DNA of 64,000 nt from Arion vulgaris (lineage: Eukaryota; Mollusca; Gastropoda; Stylommatophora; Arionidae). Each line of letters starts with the position of its first letter. Position 1 is the first letter of the stretch. Of this stretch, positions 56,545 through 64,000 are shown one piece after another. Location of the stretch: positions 63,272,865 through 63,336,864 of the forward strand of contig CM036753.1 in assembly GCA_020796225.1 (NCBI GenBank). The letters run 5' to 3'. Made by a program: the position numbers and the translations under genes. The notes below the pieces were generated by a model. The model was not told the DNA's origin and searched no databases. It saw nothing but the letters and a program-made list of their open reading frames with translations.

Positions 56545-56815
56545 TTCAGATCAACGAGGCCTGTGTGGGATAGAGCCCACAAGGGAAGCAAAGAATAGTA
56601 TAACTGCGACCTACAAGGCATGTCGTAAGAGGCGACTGATGTAGGGTCTTGGGAAGCTACCCTACTAAATAAAAAGGTAGCAGAAATCACATGTGCTGAC
56701 CTACTTGTAGGTGCATAACTGGCGCAACGTACAATCACTCTTAGACTCAGATCACATACAAATCACAAAGAGTGGTTAACAAGTGGTCGAAATGGAGCAT
56801 TTGAAGAAGGAGAAG
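56545..56815 (+). mobile_element. SINE-B, near full length
   Basis: GGGAAGCAAAGAATAGTATA, AAGGCATGTCGTAAGAGGCG, GAAGCTACCCTACTAAATAA, CCTACTTGTAGGTGC and AGAGTGGTTAACAAGTGG, with a short GAAGAAGGAGAAGAA tail. Confidence 0.85.
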
Positions 56816-57640
56816 AACAACGGAAAGATTAAATGGATAGCTTAAACGCTGACAAGTATGACGTATCTACTGATGGAAGCAAACTTACATGAATTCAGAA
56901 TCAGGACTGTTTGATTCTGGACACGACTTTGCTAGCGCATTTCCACTATGTTTGGGCTGGTATTTTCCAGTTTCGTTTGCCGAGCTACTGAGTTAGTGCT
57001 TGATCAACGCTGTGAGCTATGAATGTTACATGGAATGCTTTTGCTGTGTCAACCGTAAGTTTGTTGTGGGTATTCAGAAAATGGCGGACAGCGGTTATGA
57101 CGAACCGCCTCAATCTGCCGTATGCAGTGATATTGGTGTACAGAAAGCTGCATTTTGTCGTGATTGATGTTCCCTTCGACATGAATTGCAATTCAAGTGA
57201 TGAACAGTTTTGTGCTGACACTTTAGCGACGCATATGCATTTATGCGGTGCATGTTGCTTTTAGGGCGGTACTGCTGTTTCATTCTGGAATTAGTTCAAT
57301 GGAGACAGTTGTTAGCATTTCGTGTGATTTTCGTTGGCACAGAAGCAGAGCAATTATGGGGTGACCCGTTGCAGTGAAGTTGGAACCGTACATATGAACT
57401 ATGAATTTAAATGGAATTATGACACGTGCCTGCTGATTGAAGCTAATTCAAATTAAAATGATGGCGTGCCTGATGATCAAAGCTAACTTAAATGGATTAA
57501 ACTAAATTAGCATAACAAAGATTATGACACACATTATTTCTAGTGTATGTTTGTAGACTGTCTCTGAACACGTTTTCACATATTTAGTAAGTGTGTTGAT
57601 TACTTGACACAACTGTTATCATTTCGTTTCAGGAAACAAT
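56816..57640. other. No supported gene
   Basis: An 81-codon plus-strand frame (57019-57264) and a 78-codon minus frame overlap here. Neither has a recognisable domain. Confidence 0.45.
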
Positions 57641-58690
57641 AAAGTGTACTCCGATTTTCTTCTTATACAGACAAAATTCAGCTCAGTGGATGAACTGGAG
57701 AGTGTCTTTCTATTTCTTATACAGACAAAATTCAGCTCAGTGGATGAACTGAAGAGTGTCTTTCATTTTCTTATACAGACAAAATTCAGCTCAGTGGATG
57801 AACTGAAGAGTGTCTTTCTTTTTCTTATACAGACAAAATTCAGCTCAGTGGATGAACTGAAGAGTGTCTTTCTTTTTCTTATACAGACAAAATTCAGCTC
57901 AGTGGATGAACTGGAGAGTGTCTTTCTATTTCTTATACAGACAAAATTCAGCTCAGTGGATGAACTGGAGAGTGTCTTTCTTTTTCTTATACAGACAAAA
58001 TTCAGCTCAGTGGATGAACTGGAGAGTGTCTTTTCTTTTTCTTATACAGACAAAATTCAGCTCAGTGGATGAACTGAAGAGTGTCTTTTCTTTTTCTTAT
58101 ATAGACAAAATTCAGCTCAGTGGATGAACTGAAGAGTGTCTTTTCTTTTTCTTATACAGACAAAATTCAGCTCCCGTGGATGAACTGGAGAGTGTCTTTC
58201 TTTTCTTATACAGACAAAATTCAGCTCAGTGGATGAACTAGAGAGTGTCTTTCTTTTTCTTATACAGACAAAATTCAGCTCAGTGGATGAACTAGAGAGT
58301 GTCTTTCTTTTTCTTATACAGACAAAATTCAGCTCAGTGGATGAACTGAAGAGTGTCTTTTCTTTTTCTTATATAGACAAAATTCAGCTCAGTGGATGAA
58401 CTGAAGAGTGTCTTTCTTTTTCTTATACAGACAAAATTCAGCTCAGTGGATGAACTGGAGAGTGTCTTTCTTTTTCTTATATAGACAAATTCAGCTCTGA
58501 AACTGAAGTTTTCTTTTTTTATGTTTATTAAATTTACAAAACTTTCAGCTCAGGAAACAATAAAGGTGTCTTTTTTTTCTTATACAGACAAAATTCAGCT
58601 CAGTGCATGAACTATAGAGTGTCTTTCTTTTTCTTATAAAAAAAATTCAGCTCAGTGCATGAACTAAGAGTGTCTTTCTTTTTCTTTTCT
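57641..58690. repeat. 54-bp array with splice-acceptor-like units, about 18 copies
   Basis: Each unit has a pyrimidine tract (TCTTTCTTTTTCTTATACAG) followed by ACAAAATTCAGCTCAGTGGA and TGAACTGGAGAGTG. The first 7 units are exactly 54 bp, so an 18-residue frame (LIQTKFSSVDELESVFLF) stays open to 58072. A one-base insertion then shifts it. Both array edges carry a CAGGAAACAATAAAG segment (57632, 58549). The right-hand units are eroded. Confidence 0.95.
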
Positions 58691-58999
58691 TCAATCATGT
58701 TTTGCCTCATAGCGTCAGGATAAAAGAGAATTTTAAAGAACGCGCTTATATGCGCTTCATAAATAGTGTCTTTCATCGCCCTCTGTTATCTCTGAGGTCC
58801 ACCTTTTGCGTGGCCGGCCTTTTGCTTTTGCATTGGAAGAGATTAACCGATGTAATTTAAGCGTGATGAAAATGTTTCGGGTTTTTGTTTTTTAGTTGAT
58901 GTTAATGGTTTTTCGTTATGTAATGAAGTTCCGTCAGAGATGTGGATGACTCTTGTCTTTTTTTCGTGTTGGCGGTGCCTGCGAAATGTTACCAATAAC
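58691..58999. other. Nothing recognised
   Basis: No family match; short frames only. Confidence 0.45.
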
Positions 59000-59345
59000 A
59001 CCAGAAAAGACAGAGTCACCAACATCAGCATAAGAAAGAAAGTTGGCAGAGAACCTTGCTTGAATTACATTAAGAAACAAAGAATGAAGTGGTTTGGCCA
59101 CTTATTAAGAATGCAGCCAAACTCCACAGTATACAGTATTCTACAATAGAACATCAGGAAAGAATTTGAGAGTAAGACCACGTGAAAGATGGTTAGATGG
59201 CGTAGCAGAATCCCGTGAAAGAGCAAAAATAACAATCACCCAAGCCACTAGAACAGCGCAAGACAAAAGCAGAAAACCACGACACTGAGCAACAATCCGG
59301 TACAGTGTGACAACAAAAGAGGAAGAAGAAAAATGAGGTTCCGTT
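59000..59345 (+). mobile_element. LINE-Q C-terminal fragment
   Basis: Encodes LNYIKKQRMKWFGHLLRMQP, then after a break a decayed basic RPRxRWLDGV-type stretch and an AQDKSRK end. No satellite intervenes before the WFGHLLRM motif in this copy. Confidence 0.65.
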
Positions 59346-59674
59346 ATTTAAAAGTGAAAAGCTGTTCCTATCTTTAGTCTTGAACAAAATATTAGTGTTG
59401 TTGCGATCACGTTTTTGGGGGTTGGTAATTTTTGGAGTATATAAAAGGTAGAAAAGTATTTTGGATTCTGCATTTAGTTTAACTTTTAAGAAGTTATTTG
59501 ACATGGGCTGGATAAAAATATGTTTACCTGCGAGTGTCTTCTTCTTCTTCTTCTTCTTCTTCTTAACTTTCTCTCTTAGCGAACATTTTATCATTCTTAT
59601 TGTGATATGCTGGTATATAATTGATATTTGACAAGAACGATTTACTTTGAACCCTTGTTGAAATTAGGCCCCTT
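59346..59674. other. No gene; (CTT)n at 59539-59565
   Basis: A 133-codon minus-strand frame crosses the CTT run (poly-Lys) and the LINE relic. It is not credible as a gene. Confidence 0.5.
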
Positions 59675-59803
59675 TTTGTGGATGGCCCCTACTTGTAGGT
59701 GTATAACTAGCACAGCGTAAATCGCTCTTAGAATCAGATCACATACAAATCACAAAGAGTTGTTTAACTAGTGGTCATATGGAGCGTCAGAAGAAGAAGT
59801 TCA
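59675..59803 (+). mobile_element. SINE-B 3' half
   Basis: GGCCCCTACTTGTAGGTGTA, AGATCACATACAAATCAC, AAAGAGTTGTTTAACTAGTG and a GAAGAAGAAG end. Confidence 0.75.
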
Positions 59804-60113
59804 AAATCAGAATCTGCCATAACTCTAAACGCTTTCAAGTCATTTACTGCATTGATGATGATTTGATCAATATGGTTTCCAAATAACATGACTCAAACAA
59901 AACTGACACGATACATGTTGTGAGAACAAAACATCGTGAATACATTGTGACAACATTGTGACAACTGACAAGATACAAGGAACAAGAGGTGGAAAGAAAG
60001 ATCACAGATTGTACTCGTATACATCCCAACATCCTAGCATTACCAACAGTAACAGAGCTCATGCTAGAACAAGAGACAGAGAGTTATGAATGTGCATAAT
60101 AAGTTAGCATGCG
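59804..60113. other. Nothing recognised
   Basis: No family match; a 72-codon minus frame has no known domain. Confidence 0.45.
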
Positions 60114-60252
60114 TTAACTCTTTCGCCTTTCCAAGCTGATATAATGGCTTGCATTATGTTTAAATGACGCAAGTCAGAATACTAGCTACTTCACTATACA
60201 TTGCAATATAAATGCGCCCTGGGGTAAATAAATTACCAAGTGAAAGTGTTAA
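60114..60252. mobile_element. TTAA-type MITE, most complete copy
   Basis: Begins TTAACTCTTTCGCC and ends AAGTGAAAGTGTTAA, so terminal inverted repeats (AACNCTTTC-type) are flanked by TTAA on both sides, the target signature of piggyBac-like transposons. The centre has GATATAATGGCTTGCATTAT and AAATGACGCAAGTCA. No ORF. Confidence 0.65.
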
Positions 60253-60610
60253 TAAGTTACTAGTAAATATTAGAGATTAAATAAATTACCAAGTGAAAGT
60301 GTTAATAAGTTACTAGTAAATATTAGAGATCGAAGACAAATTCACCAAAGTGTAAGTGATAATGGTTCTATAGTTAATCAATCAATTAATAATTACACAG
60401 AGTGATGTCTACATACAGTTCTAAAACATCTTGGATTAACAATACGTGAAAGTCTTAATAAGTTACTAGTAAATATTAGAGATCGAAGCACACATGATTA
60501 TTCACCAAAGTCTATTGATAATGGTTCTATCAGTTAATCAATCAATTAATCTATTAATTAAGCACAAAGAAGAGTGATGTCTGCATACATGTTCCTAAAC
60601 ACATCTTGGT
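60225..60610. repeat. Nested direct duplications with SINE-C 3' ends
   Basis: A 54-bp piece (AATTACCAAGTGAAAGTGTT to ATTAGAGAT) is tandemly doubled. A longer unit of about 180 bp, with AGTTACTAGTAAATATTAGA, GATCGAAG, TTCACCAAAGT, ATAATGGTTCTAT and AATCAATCAATTAAT, occurs twice (60260-60440 and 60440-60610). The GATCGAAG...AATCAATCAA part is the SINE-C 3' end. Confidence 0.75.
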
Positions 60611-60634
60611 TTATATAACGACAATAATGTCTTT

Positions 60635-61145
60635 GTCAGCGCAGGGTCGTCTTACAGTAGGGTACCCTCTCACTGTGGAATACCAGGAAATGAAACAGCA
60701 GACCGATTGGCCAAGGAAGGTGCTGCAGGGAGCAACCGGGTGTCCAGTTACCTACCACCAAAAGAAAAGGGGATTAAATCAATGAGAAAGCCACAAATAC
60801 CAACACAAGATGATTACTATAATATGAGCAGATGGGAACAAGTTGTCATTCTGCGCCTTAGAACAGGACACAATCGGCTCCGCAGCCACATGTATACAAA
60901 ATTCAAGATTGGCAATTCAGCCATGTGTACATGTGGACAGGCACCTCAGACTGCAGAGCACATACTTCAAGACTGCCCGAATATGATACACTGAGGCAAA
61001 CTCACTGGCCTAACGAAACAACACTCGACAGAAAACTACACGGACCTCTGTGTGAGCTACAAAAGACAGTGAAGTTCATACAAGAGACAACATTGAATAT
61101 ATAGACATATTTCAAGCGAACGAAAGGAAAGGAAGAAAGAATGTC
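60635..61145 (+). mobile_element. LINE-H 3' part, RNase H end and Cys-rich tail
   Basis: A VPSHCGIPGNETADRLAKEG segment is the last catalytic motif of an RNase H domain. It is followed by PQIPTQDDYYNMSRWEQVVI, LRTGHNRLRSHMYTKFKIG, CTCGQAPQTAEHILQDCPN and a stop. The 3' region (61000-61145) ends in GAACGAAAGGAAAGGAAGAA, as at 1-275. The frame is open for 95 codons after a local frameshift and is better preserved than most LINEs here. Confidence 0.85.
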
Positions 61146-61319
61146 TTTGTCAAGAAACGTAGGAATTATAAAGTATATTCACTATCAGTTGTTAATTTTA
61201 TTTTATTGCTATCGTTATTGTATCCAATGTTTTTGGTATACTATTAGATATCAGCTCACGCATAACAATAGTTACTAAATCATGTAAACTAAATGCTTAG
61301 CAATTGCAATTAACAAAAA
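61146..61319. other. Nothing recognised
   Basis: AT-rich spacer. Confidence 0.4.
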
Positions 61320-61530
61320 GTTATAAAATCACACCAAAACCAAATGTTTCCAATCACAACTAACAAAAGTTACAAATCAATGTTACAAATCACAACCAAC
61401 AAAACGTTACAAAACTGTTTACCATATCACAACTGACAAAATGTTACACAACTAAATCTTTATAAAATAACAACAAACAGAAAGTTACACAACTAAATGT
61501 TTACCAAATCAGATCAAACGTAAAATAGTA
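61320..61530. repeat. About 45-bp degenerate repeat x 4-5
   Basis: Units share AAATCACAACTAACAAAA, GTTACACAACTAAATG and TTTACCA in order, with many small indels. Confidence 0.75.
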
Positions 61531-63184
61531 ATGCGAGTTCAATAATATTAAACTTAATATAAATATGTATAGATTTACTTACACATCTACTACGCAATTA
61601 TTTCCTTCCTTTAATTCAAATGTACTGGCAGCAACTTTAGTAAAGCACCAGGACCAGCTTTCTATGCCATCTCAGCAGATCAAACAGCTTTCACTGATAA
61701 AACGGGAACTTGCTGACAAATAGTAGAACATTCATTTTTGTAGCAGATTTCTGTTCTCGTTGTTCGTTTGCTATTGTCTTAATGGCTGGCTTGTAGAAAG
61801 TCATTATATTATAGCACAGATGACATTAGCAACTTTTTACAACACTTCAACTTCTGTCATTTTATTTTTTTTGCAGCAGCAGCGCATGCGCAGAGAGTCC
61901 TGTTATTATGCAAATAGTCGTAGTAGCCAGTAAGGTCGCTTGAGACACGTCTGCTCCCATCTGTCAGTATTTGTCCTGTGTTATCCTTCCCGATACCCAA
62001 AGCCATCTCTCTCTCTCCACTCTTCTACTTCCGTCCCAGGCCAGAGCAATGAAATATTATCAATTGATTTGCTTCGATTCTAAGATGTATAAATTTATCA
62101 CGATCCGCGTCCATTTCTTCCCTGACCTGGTCAGTTCATGTTTTGCTCTTAATCGGTGTTGGAGGACAGTGAAGGTTGCTTGGGGAAGAATAGAACTGAA
62201 CAGATGAGATCACGAGGTTGAACTTAAAGTATGCAGGTCCATAACCTTTGCGCGTGAGTACTGTCCGTAAAATGTGCGTTAGCAAACATTCGAACACGGA
62301 ATGAAAAACGAGGGGGCAAATCAGTTTGATTCTTCGACCGCGTGTTATATCTCGGGTGTCGAAGGGGCAGGGCGCGAGTATTGTTGGTCTAACTATTTTG
62401 TATTGTTTCTGAACAAGGGGGCGTGAAGCACCTCGAATTTGGTACGCGTGCACTGTAGTGGTCACCCAAAATTGACCGCCCTAGCGACCGCGGAAACAAC
62501 CTGTCACGCCTATAGGAAAATGAACTGGGACGGAAAATAAAGGTTTATACCGAGTACGGCAATTAGGTTCGCTGGTCAGCGGATACGCCTTCGATGTTAG
62601 ACCGCCTGCAAAACCCATGATTATTTCCAAAGTGTTGACAAAGTGACCAAAGACATTTATTTGACAAATATTTTGTGGTCATCATTCACACAGTGAACAA
62701 AACGTGTCAAATCAGTCCCAGGCGTAGACCCCTATTCAACATTCATGTTTAACAGTTACACAAAACAATAGAATAATTTGACAAACAAGAAAATAATTGA
62801 ACCAACAAGAATTAATCATTAGAATAAATTGTTTTTGTCATGAAGATAATTATATTCTTGGAAAAGTTTCAGCCATGAAGACGCTGAGTAGTTCAGTAGT
62901 TTGTAGAGTGTTTAAGATTGATCTTAGGTTTGAGAACGTATTCAACCGTACATTTCTCTTCTTCAGTTATACAAAGTGAGTTTAATGGGCCTCAATTTAG
63001 TCGTTATGGTCAACGAGATCTCGCGAATCTTGACTTTGACCGTTACCACTTGGAGTAGCTTATTCTATAAGAACTCCTTCTTGACGTGTGATACAAGGTT
63101 CAATTCCACAGTGAGAATGGAATACTTTTCAGACCTAACGGCTCTAAAGCGACCTAAGCATCAGTTAGGTACCGGAACGCACTG
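61531..63184. other. Low-repeat stretch without an assigned gene
   Basis: This is the longest stretch here without a recognised repeat. Frames at 61971-62207 (plus) and 62136-62465 (minus, 109 codons) show no known domain. A pyrimidine tract ending CCCAG (62007-62039) precedes an ATG at 62049, which could be a splice acceptor. The 62200-62560 part is more GC-rich than its flanks. Confidence 0.45.
61881..61916. promoter_or_regulatory. NRF-1-like palindrome plus octamer
   Basis: GCGCATGCGC at 61882-61891 is the palindromic NRF-1 core. The POU octamer ATGCAAAT lies 16 bases on (61908-61915). Such a pair is typical of promoters, but no transcript is visible nearby. Confidence 0.35.
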
Positions 63185-63375
63185 GGAAGTCAGCGGTCAG
63201 CTGTAATGTTGACCATAATCCAATCATGTGCCGACGGTTCAAGACGGTCAGTGTAATACATATTGGCCGATAGTTAAAGACGGTCAGTGTAATGTTGACC
63301 AACAATCGTGTGCGACGAGTTAAAGACGGTCAGTGTATGTTGACCATACAATCGTGTGCCGACGGTCAAAAAAGT
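63185..63375. repeat. About 50-bp degenerate repeat x 4
   Basis: Units share AAGACGGTCAGTGTAATGTT, GACCATACAATC and GTGTGCCGACGG. It is followed by a short GGCCTAATACCGTATTC piece also found near 33445. Confidence 0.8.
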
Positions 63376-63439
63376 TTAGGCCTAATACCGTATTCTCCAA
63401 AAACCTCGAGGTATAAAATACTGTTTTTTGTTATGGTCA

Positions 63440-63690
63440 GCGACTAATGGGTCTAAACGTGAAACAGTGACTTCATTGCACCGAATTTCCTCACATGGCA
63501 CCGCCCCTATCGGCAGAAATGGACATCTTCCATCTTCCGAGTATTGTACAAATCACACATTTTCTATCTCCAGTTATATCACCAGGTATCTCAAGAAAAA
63601 TTGCAGATGTAACTCGGTAAGGGTTGGAACTCACAACTCAAAATGACAGACAAACGTCTTAATAACTTCGCCATAGAGATCTAGCTATAA
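63440..63690 (-). mobile_element. SINE-A, decayed copy
   Basis: The complement of the SINE-A body: TCATTGCACCGAATTTC, CATCTTCCGAGTATTGTAC and ATCTCAAGAAAAATTGC. The B-box complement has changed to GTTGGAACTC, so this copy has probably lost its promoter. Confidence 0.65.
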
Positions 63691-63869
63691 TTGAATGTCT
63701 TGACTCGACTATTTCAAAGTTGAAATTCATAATCTTTAGAGAACTTTATCCCAAAATTGTATACAGAATTCACTGTAAAATCCTGAATTCCGCTAGATTC
63801 TTACCTAAATCAGTAACGACATTTCTATTGGATTGTGACTTATCTTTGATCTCTGCATGAAAAATATAT

Positions 63870-64000
63870 TTAACGTTGATGGCGCCCGTGTTGCCGGTGC
63901 TGTCAAGGGAAGCAAAGAATAATAGAAATTGCGACCTAAGGCATGTGTAAGAGGCGACTGAGGTAGGGGCCTAGGAAGCTACCCTAGTAAATAAAAAGCG
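63870..64000 (+). mobile_element. SINE-B, cut by window end
   Basis: GATGGCGCCCGTGTTGCCGG head, GGGAAGCAAAGAATAATAG, AAGGCATGTGTAAGAGGCGA and GGAAGCTACCCTAGTAAATA, running off the window. Confidence 0.8.

Noticed and set aside
59193..59594. 133-codon minus-strand ORF with poly-Lys
   Set aside because: Crosses a (CTT)n run and an antisense LINE relic.
62136..62465. 109-codon minus-strand ORF in a more GC-rich patch
   Set aside because: No recognisable motif and overlapped by a plus-strand frame; kept only as part of an unassigned stretch.

Overview
The window is eukaryotic and looks like a mollusc, most likely a gastropod. It is AT-rich and repeat-dense, holds one metazoan developmental gene, and carries many broken non-LTR retrotransposons (LINEs), tRNA-like SINEs, MITEs and long minisatellites. 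The gastropod call is an inference from the LINE and SINE style, not proof. No bacterial feature, CRISPR array or intact transposon was found.

The only convincing host gene is a NeuroD-type basic helix-loop-helix transcription factor on the minus strand, 34816-36261. It is an unbroken 481-codon reading frame. A strong splice acceptor lies just upstream of its ATG, so this is probably the single coding exon behind a 5' UTR intron. The upstream exon and promoter are not identified.

I use these labels for repeat families. LINE-I: I/Nimb-like, with an RNase H domain (403-1400, 32720-33385, 41212-42535). LINE-H: RNase H end, Cys-rich tail and GGAAG-type 3' end (1-275, 60640-61140). LINE-E: similar tail with GAA-type 3' end (5405-6075, 19945-20230). 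LINE-F: FADDIALLS type (1868-2206, 19030-19860). LINE-Q: CYQCQTWTL type (16440, 44590, 45920, 55205, 59000, probably minus-strand 18505 and 24660). LINE-Y: CYRRVLRI type (7605, 27860, 37500, 42820, 53945). LINE-Z: C-terminal zinc finger (28775, 38060). LINE-W: GHVCRMP type (10985, 47095). SINE-A, SINE-C, SINE-D and SINE-E have tRNA-like heads. SINE-B has a GAA tail and no obvious tRNA head.

Layout. 0-3 kb: LINE relics. 3.08-5.26 kb: 32 copies of a 68-bp satellite. 5.4-13 kb: LINE/SINE/MITE mosaic. 13.1-15.3 kb: 17-bp minisatellite. 15.4-16.4 kb: GC-rich island. 16.4-18.1 kb: LINE-Q whose ORF runs into a 15-bp array. 18.4-20.2 kb: LINEs. 20.5-21.4 kb: 42-bp satellite. 22.4-28.6 kb: SINEs and LINEs. 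28.7-31.65 kb: 17-bp array with a LINE near its edge. 32-34 kb: MITEs, SINEs and LINE-I. 34.8-36.3 kb: NeuroD. 36.3-38.5 kb: MITE, SINE and LINEs in the presumed intron or upstream DNA. 38.9-40.3 kb: two satellites. 41.2-49.5 kb: LINE-I, a Helitron-like element, hAT MITEs and LINE-Q copies. 49.3-53.4 kb: duplicated and partly inverted simple-repeat block. 54-57 kb: LINEs, with a U2 snRNA-like insertion. 57.6-58.7 kb: 54-bp array of splice-acceptor-like units. 59-64 kb: LINE, SINE and MITE relics.

Most observations worth follow-up concern repeat birth and turnover: satellites starting inside a LINE ORF, multiplied SINE heads, linked variants in a satellite, and a U2-derived insertion.
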